This document shows positions 28,855-37,368 of a stretch of 64,000 nucleotides of DNA, piece after piece (the stretch's first letter is position 1; every line of letters starts with the position of its first letter). A program made the translations under genes and the position numbers. The notes under the pieces were generated by a model. It worked only from the letters and a program-made list of their open reading frames with translations. It was not told the origin of the DNA and did not search any database. The stretch is from Oxalobacteraceae bacterium (GTDB lineage Bacteria > Pseudomonadota > Gammaproteobacteria > Burkholderiales > Burkholderiaceae_D), in contig JAJTGC010000006.1 in assembly GCA_021298975.1 (NCBI GenBank), positions 50,414 through 114,413 on the forward strand, given 5' to 3'.

Positions 28855-29118
28855 ATGAGTGAACTTACCCTAAAGCCGAAACTCGCGCGACTGTTCCGCA
28901 TGCAATGGGAAGAGGCGCAGGGGGCGTATGTGCTGCTGTACCCGGAAGGCATGGTCAAACTGAATCAGAGCGCAGGTGAAATTCTCAAGCGCTGTGATGG
29001 TGAGCGCGACGTGCAGGCCATCATCGACGACATTGAGCAAACCTTCAATGCCACAGGCCTGGAAAAAGATGTCACCGGATTTATTGAAATTGCAACCGAG
29101 CGAGGCTGGATTGTCTGA
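28855..29118 (+). CDS. pqqD: PqqD, PqqA-binding chaperone
   Basis: An 87-aa RiPP recognition element. Visible motifs are [35 protein letters not shown] (wing-helix core) and the C-terminal GWIV. PqqD binds PqqA and presents it to the radical-SAM enzyme PqqE. It is encoded separately here, not fused to PqqC. The pqqE start codon lies inside its last codons. Confidence 0.95.
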   Translation: MSELTLKPKLARLFRMQWEEAQGAYVLLYPEGMVKLNQSAGEILKRCDGERDVQAIIDDIEQTFNATGLEKDVTGFIEIATERGWIV

Positions 29119-30280
29119 GATCACACCCACCACAACAACGACGCAAGTGCCGCCACCATTGTGGTTGCTGGCCGAGATTACTTACAAGTGTCCGCTGCAT
29201 TGCGTGTTCTGCTACAACCCGTTGAACTACGCGGAGAACCGCAAGGAACTCACAACGGACCAGTGGAAAGACGTGCTGCGTCAGGCGCGTGCGCTGGGTG
29301 CGGCACAGCTGGGGTTTTCTGGCGGAGAGCCGCTGGTACGTGATGATCTTGAAGAGCTCATTGATGAAGCGCACAAGCTCGGTTTCTATACCAACCTCAT
29401 CACCTCCGGTGTTGGTCTTACCGAAGCGCGCATCTCGCGCATGAAAGACCTGGGGCTCGATCATATTCAGCTCTCGTTTCAGGATTCGACCAAGGAGATG
29501 AATGACTTCCTCTCCAGTACCAAGACGTTCGATCTGAAGAATCGTGTCGCCAAGCTGATCAAGAAATACGATTACCCGATGGTGCTCAACGTCGTACTGC
29601 ATCGCTACAACCTGGATCATATTGGCCGCATCATCGAAATGGCCGTGGAGATGGAGGTTGAATATCTCGAGCTTGCCAATACTCAGTACTACGGCTGGGG
29701 TTTGGTCAATCGCGACCAGCTGATACCTACGCGCGAGCAACTGGTGCGCGCTGAGGCGACAGTGAATGAATATCGCGCGAAACTGGGTAACAAAATCAAA
29801 TTGCTGTTCGTCGTGCCGGATTATTTCGAAGAGCGTCCCAAGGCCTGCATGAATGGCTGGGGTTCAGTGTTTCTTGCTGTTGCAGCCGATGGCGCGGCAT
29901 TGCCTTGTCACGCAGCGAAAAGCTTGCCGGGTCTGCAATTCCCCAATGTCACAGAGACAACTCTGAAAGATATCTGGTATAACAGCGATGCATTCAACCG
30001 TTATCGTGGCTATGGCTGGATGAAAGAACCCTGTCGTAGTTGTCCTGACAAGGAAAAAGATTTCGGTGGTTGCCGTTGTCAGGCCTACGCGCTGACCGGG
30101 GACGCTGAAAACGCCGATCCTGTGTGCAGCAAATCGGCACAGCATGACGACGTCAAGAAAATCGTATTGCAGGCGCAGGCGCCGCGGAAAGAAGAAAAGC
30201 CGCTGGTATATCGAAACGATGCCAACTCCATGCGTTACGCCGCGATACCGATAAAAGAAGAACGAGACAAGGTTACCTGA
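29111..30280 (+). CDS. pqqE: PqqE, radical SAM enzyme for Glu-Tyr crosslink
   Basis: A radical SAM protein of 389 aa with the CxxxCxxC site [20 protein letters not shown] and a SPASM region with [18 protein letters not shown] for auxiliary clusters. It forms the C-C bond between Glu and Tyr of PqqA. The preferred start is TTG 29111, overlapping the end of pqqD by eight bases with a purine-rich site upstream; longer frames run through pqqD. The unusual substrate spacing suggested for the adjacent peptide would have to be accommodated by this enzyme. Confidence 0.94.
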   Translation: MSEITPTTTTTQVPPPLWLLAEITYKCPLHCVFCYNPLNYAENRKELTTDQWKDVLRQARALGAAQLGFSGGEPLVRDDLEELIDEAHKLGFYTNLITSGVGLTEARISRMKDLGLDHIQLSFQDSTKEMNDFLSSTKTFDLKNRVAKLIKKYDYPMVLNVVLHRYNLDHIGRIIEMAVEMEVEYLELANTQYYGWGLVNRDQLIPTREQLVRAEATVNEYRAKLGNKIKLLFVVPDYFEERPKACMNGWGSVFLAVAADGAALPCHAAKSLPGLQFPNVTETTLKDIWYNSDAFNRYRGYGWMKEPCRSCPDKEKDFGGCRCQAYALTGDAENADPVCSKSAQHDDVKKIVLQAQAPRKEEKPLVYRNDANSMRYAAIPIKEERDKVT

Positions 30281-30281
30281 C

Positions 30282-31040
30282 ATGACTGACGCGGCGCGCC
30301 GGCTTTTTCCGCTTTCCCGACTTTTTCAGCCCCGTGCCACAGTCTCCCCAACTTCCGGAGCAGACCGGCTCTTTCTCCAATGGTTGTGCTTTGTCGGCCT
30401 GCTGATATTTGCGTCCTTTCTGATGTGGCGCGCCAATATCTGGGGTGTGCTGGTCGCGGCTGATCCCACGGGTATTACGCTGATGATCATCGCGGTGTTT
30501 GCAGGCGCTACGCTTTGGGTCGGCCTGCGCGCGTGGGCCTTGATGCATGAGCGTCACTCGCTGGATGCGTGGAAGCTCGCTGCAAGCGCTTATGCACCTG
30601 CGACCCTGCCTGAAAACGCTGCGACCGCAGTGCATGCTTATTTTTCTGCGCTACTCAACAAAAGTCGTCGTCATGACTATGACAATGCGCAGCTCACTGA
30701 GGTGCTGGCCGAGCGCCTGCATGGTCCCAGCGAATCCGCCTGGTGGGTCAATGGCATACAAATCAAACTGGGTCTGCTGGGCAAAGTCATCGGTTTCTCC
30801 ATTCTGGCGATTGAAATTTCACAGATACAAAACTTTGACGCCTCGCAGTCGCAGACGCTGCTCAAGACGCTGACGGGTGGCCTGGGCATTGCGCTCCTGA
30901 CGACTGCGGTGGGTCTGGTGGCGAACATGCTGCTGGGCATACAGCTGGTCAGATTGGATCGTTGCGGTGACGGCATACTCGCAGATTCGCTGGAGCTGGC
31001 AGAGACGCAGCTGGTTACGCTGACCCATCAGGATCGATAG
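30282..31040 (+). CDS. MotA/TolQ/ExbB-like channel protein in PQQ operon
   Basis: The 252-aa membrane protein starts two bases after the pqqE stop, so it shares its transcript. TM segments are at about residues 30-48, 58-78, 155-178 and 200-222. The third and fourth contain the ExbB-like pattern GLLGKVIGFSI and GLGIALLTTAVGLVANMLLG, where the paired Thr line the proton path in TolQ/ExbB. The next gene supplies an ExbD-like partner. The pair resembles a proton-driven motor that acts on the periplasm. Sequence divergence from true TolQ/ExbB is large, so the exact subfamily is open. Confidence 0.75.
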   Translation: MTDAARRLFPLSRLFQPRATVSPTSGADRLFLQWLCFVGLLIFASFLMWRANIWGVLVAADPTGITLMIIAVFAGATLWVGLRAWALMHERHSLDAWKLAASAYAPATLPENAATAVHAYFSALLNKSRRHDYDNAQLTEVLAERLHGPSESAWWVNGIQIKLGLLGKVIGFSILAIEISQIQNFDASQSQTLLKTLTGGLGIALLTTAVGLVANMLLGIQLVRLDRCGDGILADSLELAETQLVTLTHQDR

Positions 31041-31645
31041 TGAGCCTGCGCAAGAAGCGTCGCGAAGGGGAGGTCGATCCCTTCTATGACATGCTGTTCA
31101 ATATCCTGATTGCTTTTGTCTTTTGTTTCATCATCGCGCTGCTGGCGATGAACCCGAAAGCAAAAAAAGAAGGGGACATTCCAGCCAAGGCGGAATTCAT
31201 CATCACGGTCACCTGGCCTGACATGAACCCGAATGATCTGGACACCTATGTGCAGGACCCGGCGGGCGCCGTGGTGTGGTTCCGGTCGCGTGAGGCAGGT
31301 CTGATGCATCTGGATCGCGATGACCGTGGTCTGGCAGGCGATTCGATCAAGGTGAACGGCCGCGATGTGGTCAACCCGATCAATCAGGAAGTCGTGACGA
31401 TTCGGGGGTTTTCCGCCGGCGAATACACCGTCAACGTGCAGTACTACGAAAGTAAAAATCGCGAAGCCGTTGAGGCCACGATTTCCGTTGTCAAAGTGAA
31501 CCCCCGCGCCGAGATCGTGTATTACGGCACGCTCAGGCTGGACCGCAAGGGCGATGAGGCGACCGCCGCACGATTCACCGTCGACCCCGATGGCAGCGTC
31601 AGAGACATCAATACTTTACCTAAACAGATCGTTCCGCAGACATGA
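31040..31645 (+). CDS. ExbD-like TM protein with DUF2135-like periplasmic domain
   Basis: A 201-aa protein starting at GTG 31040, overlapping the previous stop by one base. The N-terminus (MSLRKKRREGEVDPFYDMLF) leads into a single TM with an Asp just before or inside it, like the ExbD/TolR motif that carries protons. The periplasmic part has VTWPDMNPNDLDTYVQDPAG and LDRDDRG, a pattern reminiscent of DUF2135/YfaP beta-sandwich domains (DLDLHVxDPxG). Usual ExbD periplasmic domains differ. It is probably the stator partner of the ExbB-like protein and may bind a sugar or protein in the periplasm. Confidence 0.7.
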   Translation: MSLRKKRREGEVDPFYDMLFNILIAFVFCFIIALLAMNPKAKKEGDIPAKAEFIITVTWPDMNPNDLDTYVQDPAGAVVWFRSREAGLMHLDRDDRGLAGDSIKVNGRDVVNPINQEVVTIRGFSAGEYTVNVQYYESKNREAVEATISVVKVNPRAEIVYYGTLRLDRKGDEATAARFTVDPDGSVRDINTLPKQIVPQT

Positions 31646-32154
31646 CCCATATCTCAATTCTCCTGACCTTCCTGTACCTGACCATTGCGATACTGCTGCT
31701 GGTTCTGTGTCTGGCGACCTCCTGGAAACGCTGGATCAAGCTGGTAATGATTCTTGTGGTGACCACAAGTTATTTTGTCGCCAATTACACCTTCGAAGAC
31801 ATGCTGGGCTGGCCGACACCGCGCATGCTGCCGGAAAAATTCATCATCGTTTCTGCGGTGATTGAAGAGCCGAATCCCGCCAAAGGTATCGATGGCGCGA
31901 TCTACCTGTGGATATCACCGCTGGATACGCAGCGCCCCGGTACAGTGCCGCGGGGTTACAAGCTGCCCTACCTGAAAGATAATCACTCTGAAATCTCTGA
32001 GTCGCAACGTCGTAGTCGTCAGGGTATACGTCAGGTCGCTGTGATCGAAGGTGGTGGTGGCGGCAGCGGCGGTTCATGGTTGAAGATGAACACCGAGAAA
32101 AAAGTCAAACTCAAGATCAGCGATGCGCCCGCCGCGCGCATGCCGGAGAAGTGA
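31642..32154 (+). CDS. Membrane protein of unknown function, third gene of module
   Basis: A 170-aa protein with two N-terminal TM segments (ILLTFLYLTIAILLLVLCLA and VMILVVTTSYFVAN) and a periplasmic tail. The tail includes EPNPAKGIDGAIYLWISPLD and a Gly-rich GGGGGSGGSW near the C-terminus. It overlaps the preceding gene by four bases (ATGA) and the next by one. I recognise no family. The position in the tightly packed cassette implies it works with the ExbB/ExbD-like pair. Confidence 0.7.
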   Translation: MTHISILLTFLYLTIAILLLVLCLATSWKRWIKLVMILVVTTSYFVANYTFEDMLGWPTPRMLPEKFIIVSAVIEEPNPAKGIDGAIYLWISPLDTQRPGTVPRGYKLPYLKDNHSEISESQRRSRQGIRQVAVIEGGGGGSGGSWLKMNTEKKVKLKISDAPAARMPEK

Positions 32155-32870
32155 TGATGAAGTGCTTCTCTCTCATTCCGGCCATGCTGGTATTGGCCGG
32201 ATGCTCTCAGTCACTGCCGGTGGGTGATTCGTATTTTCCGTTACCGGTGGGTGCAACTTGGGAATACGACGTCACCTCCGATATCAATAACACCATCACG
32301 CATGACACCTATGTCCTGAGCGTCGATCGTACGGTTGATACGGAGGCGGGCGAAGTCATCGTGCGCCGTGCCGAGATGTCCGGATCGATTGGTATCGAAT
32401 ACTGGTTGCGCAAAGAAAAAGATCGCATCGTCCGTATAGCCCAACGTATCGATGCAGATGAGCAGGCCAAGCTCGATCGCAATCCGCAGGTCATACTGAA
32501 GCTACCCGTCACGGTTGGTGCAAGCTGGATGGTGCCAACGGAGTTGTTCGTGATTGCACCCAAACTTGAAATGGGTATGGGTACGACAAAAATGCCCAAG
32601 GTGCTGTTGACCTACACCGTTGAGGCTATTGATGAAACGCTTTCTGTAGAGGCGGGTACGTTCAAGTCATGCGCACGCGTGGCCGGTATCGGCAATTTCG
32701 CGTTGTATGTGGATGCAGTCCAGGGTTTTCGCGATATACCCGTTGTCAATCGCGAGTGGTATTGCAAAGGTGTCGGTCTGGTCAAAGTAGAGCGCACCGA
32801 GCTCTTGCAGTCAGCCTACTATTCATCTGGCAAGATCACGATGGCGCTGACTGAATTCAAACTTCCCTAG
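32154..32870 (+). CDS. Lipoprotein of unknown function, last gene of module
   Basis: A lipoprotein precursor of about 238 aa: MMKCFSLIPAMLVLAGCSQS has the lipobox LAGC. The mature part is beta-rich with SYFPLPVGATWEYDV near the start and GVGLVKVERTEL near the end, the type of fold seen in small outer-membrane lipoproteins. The start at 32154 or 32157 cannot be separated. It closes the four-gene cassette that follows pqqE and lies convergent to the alcohol dehydrogenase. Lipid anchoring opposite an ExbBD-like motor suggests an envelope-spanning complex. Confidence 0.72.
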   Translation: MMKCFSLIPAMLVLAGCSQSLPVGDSYFPLPVGATWEYDVTSDINNTITHDTYVLSVDRTVDTEAGEVIVRRAEMSGSIGIEYWLRKEKDRIVRIAQRIDADEQAKLDRNPQVILKLPVTVGASWMVPTELFVIAPKLEMGMGTTKMPKVLLTYTVEAIDETLSVEAGTFKSCARVAGIGNFALYVDAVQGFRDIPVVNREWYCKGVGLVKVERTELLQSAYYSSGKITMALTEFKLP

Positions 32871-32952
32871 AGACACATCCTGCAGTGGTTGCGATCGCGC
32901 GCGTCTTGTTTTTTGCGCATCAGCCAGAAAATATTGAATAACAGTCACGCAT

Positions 32953-32980
32953 AAAAAAGCCGACGGCATACGCCGTCGGC
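32953..32980 (-). terminator. Rho-independent terminator of alcohol dehydrogenase gene
   Basis: Perfect stem GCCGACGGC-gtat-GCCGTCGGC on the minus strand followed by TTTTTT. It lies about 60 bp past the dehydrogenase stop, between convergent genes. Confidence 0.92.
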
Positions 32981-33041
32981 CAAGACTGCACGGGATGACC
33001 TACCGAATTCCGTATCCCAGTGCAGGCGGGAGTAAAACTTT

Positions 33042-34784
33042 TTACTTCAGCAGTTTGAAGACCCAGACGGAACCACCCTGCTCGAGCGTGTTGACCTTCT
33101 TGGCCACTTCGCCGCCCCACAGAGGCACAGCACCGCCCCAGCCGGATACAACAGCGACGTACTGCTCGCCGCCTTCTTCCCAGCTAATCGGAGGAGCTAC
33201 AACGCCCGAACCGGTCTGGAACTTCCACAGTTCTTTACCGTTCTTGGCATCGACCGCCTTGATGAAGCCTTCCGGTGTGCCGTAGAACACCAGATTGCCG
33301 CCGGTGGTCATCACACCGCCCCACAGAGGCGCCGAGTTCTTGTTTTCCCAGACGATCTTGCCAGTCTTCGGGTCAATCGCGCGCATGGCACCGATGTAGT
33401 CATCATGCAGTGGCTTGATGGTGAAGCCAGCGCCCAGATAAGCTGCGCCTTTCTTGTAGGTCACAGGCTCATTCCAGATTTCCATGCCCCACTCATTGGC
33501 GGGTACATAGAACAGGCCAGTCTTCGGGCTGTAAGCCATCGGCTGCTGGTTCTTGCCACCCAGGAATGAAGGTGCGGAGAAAACGACATTACCCTTCTTG
33601 CCATCCGGGCCTTTGGTGGGGTCGCCAGGACGGTTGGCCGGATCGTAGTTCGGACGGCCGGTTTTCAGATCGATGCCGGTTGCCCAAGTGATTTTCGAGA
33701 CGAATGGGAAAGCGCCATTGAGCTTGCCGTTTTTCGCATCGATCACGTAGAAGAAACCGTTACGGTCAGCCGAAGCACCCATGCGCTTGCCGTCCATGTC
33801 GAACGTGATGAATTCATTCACGCCGTCATAGTCCCAGCCGTCATTCGGGGTCTTCTGATAGTGCCAGGTGATCTTGCCGGTCGCGACATCGACAGCGACT
33901 GTCGAGGTCGAGAACAGGTTGTCGCCAGGGCGCAGGTGGCTGTTCCACGGTGCAGGGTTGCCGGTACCAAAATAAGCCAGGCCAGTGGTTGCATCATAGG
34001 TGCCGCCGAGCCAGGTCGTGGCGCCGCCCGATTTCCACAGATCGCCAGGCCAGGTCTTGTTGGTCGTGCCGGAGATGCCGTTTTCTATGGCCTTGCCGCC
34101 TTCGTACTTGTAACCCATGTGGCCTTCGACCACGGGACGTGTCCAGACCATCTTGCCGGTCTTGGGATCGCGTGCTTCAACACGACCGATCACGCCAAAT
34201 TCGCCACCTGACACGCCGGTCAGCAACAGACCTTTGGCAATCAGCGGCGCAGCAGAGGCTGAATAGCCTGCAGCGTAGTCATCGATTTTCTCTTTCCAGA
34301 CCACGTCACCGGTGTTCTGATCGAGCGCGACCAACTGTGCGTCCAGCGTTGCGAAGATAACCAGGTTGTCGAACAGGGCAGCGCCACGGTTGATCACGTC
34401 GCAGCAAGGCATGATGCCTTCAGGCAGACGGTGCTCGTATTTCCAGAGCTTCTTGCCGCTTTTCGCATCGAGTGCGTAAATACGTGAGTAGGAGCCGGTC
34501 ACGAACATTTTGCCGTTGTGGACCAGTGGCTGCGATTCCTGACCGCGCTGCTTTTCGCCACCAAACGAGAACGACCAGGCCGGAACCAGTTTGGAGATAT
34601 TGCCTGCATTGATCTTGTCCAGCGGTGTGTACCGCTGACCCTGCTGACCCATACCCCAGGACAGAACGTCACCGACGCTTTGGGCATCTTTTTCTATCAT
34701 TGCGTCCGTTACGCCAGCGGCAAATGCCGACGAACCGGTGATCAGCGCCATGCCGACCAGAGACGCCAGTAGTTTCCTCTTCAT
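33042..34784 (-). CDS. PQQ-dependent alcohol dehydrogenase, lanthanide-type signature
   Basis: A 580-aa periplasmic quinoprotein with a signal peptide ending AFA. The eight-bladed propeller contains the vicinal disulfide CC (residues 127-128), metal ligands Glu195 (GGEFG) and Asn276 (GTGNP), and the catalytic Asp318 in GWDYDGVNE. Asp320 two residues on is the extra acidic ligand found in lanthanide enzymes (XoxF, PedH) and absent from calcium enzymes. C-terminal features ([26 protein letters not shown]) favour the ExaA/PedH ethanol-dehydrogenase branch. It oxidises alcohols and passes electrons to cytochrome c. A -24/-12-like promoter and an upstream inverted repeat precede it. Confidence 0.93.
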   Translation of the reverse strand: MKRKLLASLVGMALITGSSAFAAGVTDAMIEKDAQSVGDVLSWGMGQQGQRYTPLDKINAGNISKLVPAWSFSFGGEKQRGQESQPLVHNGKMFVTGSYSRIYALDAKSGKKLWKYEHRLPEGIMPCCDVINRGAALFDNLVIFATLDAQLVALDQNTGDVVWKEKIDDYAAGYSASAAPLIAKGLLLTGVSGGEFGVIGRVEARDPKTGKMVWTRPVVEGHMGYKYEGGKAIENGISGTTNKTWPGDLWKSGGATTWLGGTYDATTGLAYFGTGNPAPWNSHLRPGDNLFSTSTVAVDVATGKITWHYQKTPNDGWDYDGVNEFITFDMDGKRMGASADRNGFFYVIDAKNGKLNGAFPFVSKITWATGIDLKTGRPNYDPANRPGDPTKGPDGKKGNVVFSAPSFLGGKNQQPMAYSPKTGLFYVPANEWGMEIWNEPVTYKKGAAYLGAGFTIKPLHDDYIGAMRAIDPKTGKIVWENKNSAPLWGGVMTTGGNLVFYGTPEGFIKAVDAKNGKELWKFQTGSGVVAPPISWEEGGEQYVAVVSGWGGAVPLWGGEVAKKVNTLEQGGSVWVFKLLK

Positions 34785-34825
34785 TAATTTCTCCCCCTTA
34801 GTTATGCCAATTTTGGCTATTCGGT

Positions 34826-34841
34826 TGCAAGCGCTGTGCGT
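34826..34841 (-). promoter_or_regulatory. Probable sigma-54 promoter of PQQ dehydrogenase
   Basis: On the minus strand ACGCAC-AGCGC-TTGCA gives a full -12 element and four of six -24 bases, although the GG pair is reduced to CG. Transcription would start near 34814, about 30 bp before the ATG. The match is weaker than that before the cytochrome operon. Confidence 0.5.
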
Positions 34842-34969
34842 GGCGTGCAGCCACAGACGAGAAGCAACAGTTTTAACAAGGCAAAGGCCATGCCATCAAA
34901 ATTTTTGATGCAACTGAGCCATAACCCGCAAAAACGCTCAAGTGCGGCGCTCTGTTCTGGTACAGAAAA

Positions 34970-35016
34970 GTCCGAGTGTCACAAAATTCAACAGATGCCT
35001 TTTGTGACACTCGGAC
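34970..35016. promoter_or_regulatory. Perfect 17-bp inverted repeat, candidate enhancer site
   Basis: GTCCGAGTGTCACAAAA (34970-34986) and its exact complement TTTTGTGACACTCGGAC (35000-35016) flank a 13-bp spacer. It lies about 130-175 bp upstream of the -24 element, the normal distance for a sigma-54 activator. There is no T-run, which makes a terminator unlikely. Confidence 0.6.
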
Positions 35017-35109
35017 AGAGGCGAGTCAGAGTCAGCCGAGCCGGGGTGGCATGAATCCTTCATGTGGAGAGCATCTCCGCAAAAATACTGACTAGATCAA
35101 GGCAATCCA

Positions 35110-35577
35110 ATGACGCTCACCGCAGAATTAATGGCACGTTTTCTCGCAGCAGCGGTGCGTTTTTCCGGCCTGCCGGCCGTCGACCCGGCGGACCTGCCCG
35201 CCATCGAGCAGGTCAGCGCCCAAGTCCTGGCGCAAAAGGTCTGCCCGGAGGCGCCAGGAACCTGCAACAGTGTCGCGGCATTATTCGATACCGAAAGTTA
35301 CCGAATCTATCTGCGCGACACACTCAATCCGACCGATCCGATGGACAACTCATTCATCGTTCATGAGCTCGTGCATGTGCTGCAGTTCAAAAAATTTGGT
35401 CATGATTATTTCACCAGCTGCCGCAAAGTCCTCAACAGCGAGCAGCAGGCTTATTACGTGCAGAACAATTATCTGGGCGAAGAGGGTATCGACTGGCGGG
35501 AGGGTTTTTTGCTGAGGTTTATGAAATGCCCGCCGGAGGAGGCGGTGAAGGATGAGTTGGGGCGGGATGATGATTGA
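35110..35577 (+). CDS. Small putative zinc metallopeptidase (HELVH)
   Basis: A 155-aa protein with the zinc motif HELVH in SFIVHELVHVLQFKKFG and an acidic EEGIDW downstream that could hold the third ligand. No signal peptide or TM is clear; two Cys (CPEAPGTC) may pair. It looks like a small DUF-type gluzincin of unknown substrate. It starts at ATG 35110, divergent from the dehydrogenase. The PQQ connection is only positional. Confidence 0.6.
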   Translation: MTLTAELMARFLAAAVRFSGLPAVDPADLPAIEQVSAQVLAQKVCPEAPGTCNSVAALFDTESYRIYLRDTLNPTDPMDNSFIVHELVHVLQFKKFGHDYFTSCRKVLNSEQQAYYVQNNYLGEEGIDWREGFLLRFMKCPPEEAVKDELGRDDD

Positions 35578-35619
35578 AGGCGCGGTCGTGATTTTGTTCG
35601 AAAAATCCGGACGGTGCCG

Positions 35620-36360
35620 CTAAGACTTGTCAAATCGATTTGTCAAATCAAATGTTGAAAGTGCAAATGCTGCGTCGAAGATGGCAAGGTAAGTTTCGCC
35701 AAACCGCGCCTTCAATTCCTTGTATTCAGAGGTTGGGACAGCCGCCCAGCGCTTTGCAAAGTCAATGGCGTCTCTGTTTTGATGCGTCACACTTTCTCCG
35801 CGTCCTTGCGCTTGCGCGAATTGTAGAAAAGCGGAAAATTCTTTTTCGACTTTTGCGAGACTTTGAGGATCGGTCGAAAAAAATTTAAGCGCATTTTCTA
35901 GATTCATTTCGCAGCTCAACCGTCCTAGATCTTTTAAATTGTCCCTTTGGTGAGCTAGATTATCTAAAACCGGAATTATGCAGGTGTTGTTAAACGGGGT
36001 AATCAGCAAGTTAAATTGTTTGACGCTGATTGAGATGGGAGATTTTTGTGTCGGTGTATCTTTTACGTTTTTCGTCGCCTCGGACCCATTCCCTTGGTTT
36101 TTGCCGGAAAACGAATCGCGCACATGGGACCAGGCAGCCTTTGCATTTTTTTCGAGATTATCTAATTTTCGAATAAATTTTTCTGATACGGATTCTTTAT
36201 GTTGTGTGTAAACCGTTGTGGTGCCTGAGTTTTGGACTAGAACGCGATCATTAGGCCCAAGACTTTTCTTGAATGTCTTGATTTTGTTTAACGCATCTTG
36301 ATCGATAGCTTGATCGCGGTTGATGGTGACGGTGCTTGAGGAAGATATGGGTCGGCTCAT
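35620..36360 (-). CDS. AT-rich orphan protein, possible secreted effector
   Basis: A 246-aa protein with a Ser/Thr-rich N-terminus (MSRPISSSSTVTINRD), no membrane segment and mostly helical later parts (NLENALKFFSTDPQSLAKVEKEF). Codon and base use are clearly more AT-rich than in the flanking genes, which suggests acquisition. No recognised domain. The N-terminus resembles those of the other orphan proteins in the window. Effector function is inference only. Confidence 0.55.
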   Translation of the reverse strand: MSRPISSSSTVTINRDQAIDQDALNKIKTFKKSLGPNDRVLVQNSGTTTVYTQHKESVSEKFIRKLDNLEKNAKAAWSHVRDSFSGKNQGNGSEATKNVKDTPTQKSPISISVKQFNLLITPFNNTCIIPVLDNLAHQRDNLKDLGRLSCEMNLENALKFFSTDPQSLAKVEKEFSAFLQFAQAQGRGESVTHQNRDAIDFAKRWAAVPTSEYKELKARFGETYLAIFDAAFALSTFDLTNRFDKS

Positions 36361-36492
36361 AGTCGCAAAATCCAGTCAGAGAAAACGGCTTCACCCAAGA
36401 GGACGGGCTGTAAGGCGCTAAATTCTGTGGCGGTTTTTGCGCATTTGTTCCGATAAACGCACAAAAATGCGAATAAAAATTTGATTTCGCAA

Positions 36493-36528
36493 AGAAAAAA
36501 GCCGCCCGGCGAAGAATTCGCGGGCAGC
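36493..36528 (-). terminator. Rho-independent terminator of Ped-type ABC operon
   Basis: On the minus strand GCTGCCCG-CGAA-ttc-TTCG-c-CGGGCGGC forms a long stem and is followed by TTTTTT. It lies about 35 bp past the permease stop. Confidence 0.88.
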
Positions 36529-36564
36529 CGGTGACGGGGGCAACAAGGCGGCGTGGCCGGGTGA

Positions 36565-37368
36565 TCAGCCCCGACCAGACTTCACCAGCCCCCGCTGCGG
36601 ATCGTAGCCCGCTGCTGCTACCAGATAAAACACCAGCGACGAGATCACGACCACCGCCAGCGAGAGAGGCGCGATTTTTCCGTACAGCGCATAGCGCAGT
36701 GCTTCGACGGCGTGCGTGAACGGATTGAAGGACGAGACCAGATAAATCCACTCAGCACCGGCATTTTGCATGCGCTGAATCGGATACAGCGCGGACGACA
36801 GGAAAAACATCGGGAAGATCACGAAATTCATCGTGCCCGCAAAATTCTCCAGCTGCTTGATATACACCGAGAGCATCAGACCAAACGCCGACAGCATCAG
36901 CGCGCCCAGCACCAGAGCGGGCAGGGCAGTCAGCACCTGCCAGGGCGAGAGGCCAATATTCCAGACCACTACGAGGATCATGTAGGCCAGCGCCTGCAGC
37001 ACGGACAAGAATGCGCCGCCGGCCAGTTTGCAGGCCAGCAGATAGCCGCGCGGCAGCGGTGCGGTGAGCAAGAGGCGCATGACGCCCATCTCGCGGTCAT
37101 AAACCATCGCCAGTGACGATTGCATGCCATTGAACAGGCACACCATCAGCGCCAGCCCCGGCACCATGTACAGACGGTAGTCGAGATCCGGATTGAAAGG
37201 CATCACATTGCCCAGATCCGGCATCTGCCGAAAACCTGCAGCAAACACCACCATCCACAGCAGCGGTCGCACCAGCGACGACGCAAGCCGCCCCGGTTGA
37301 CGCAGGAATTTATGGACTTCGCGACCGGTAATGGCCGCCAGCGCCAGACGTGCATGCAGCAGCTTCAT
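36565..37368 (-). CDS. PedC-like ABC-2 permease of PQQ alcohol system
   Basis: The 267-aa ABC-2 permease has six TM segments and the conserved region YDREMGVMRLLLTAPLPRGYLLACK. It resembles the permease subunit (PedC type) of the exporter conserved with PQQ alcohol dehydrogenases. Start ATG 37368 overlaps the ATPase stop by four bases. It probably exports a compound linked to alcohol oxidation or PQQ. Substrate unknown. Confidence 0.82.
   Translation of the reverse strand: MKLLHARLALAAITGREVHKFLRQPGRLASSLVRPLLWMVVFAAGFRQMPDLGNVMPFNPDLDYRLYMVPGLALMVCLFNGMQSSLAMVYDREMGVMRLLLTAPLPRGYLLACKLAGGAFLSVLQALAYMILVVVWNIGLSPWQVLTALPALVLGALMLSAFGLMLSVYIKQLENFAGTMNFVIFPMFFLSSALYPIQRMQNAGAEWIYLVSSFNPFTHAVEALRYALYGKIAPLSLAVVVISSLVFYLVAAAGYDPQRGLVKSGRG

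Larger units (their letters stand above)
34785..35109. other. Divergent regulatory region upstream of PQQ dehydrogenase
   Basis: This 325-bp spacer carries a -24/-12-like element, a 17-bp perfect inverted repeat and an AT-rich stretch (aaaatttttga). It lies between the dehydrogenase and the small metallopeptidase gene. No RNA gene was seen. Confidence 0.6.
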
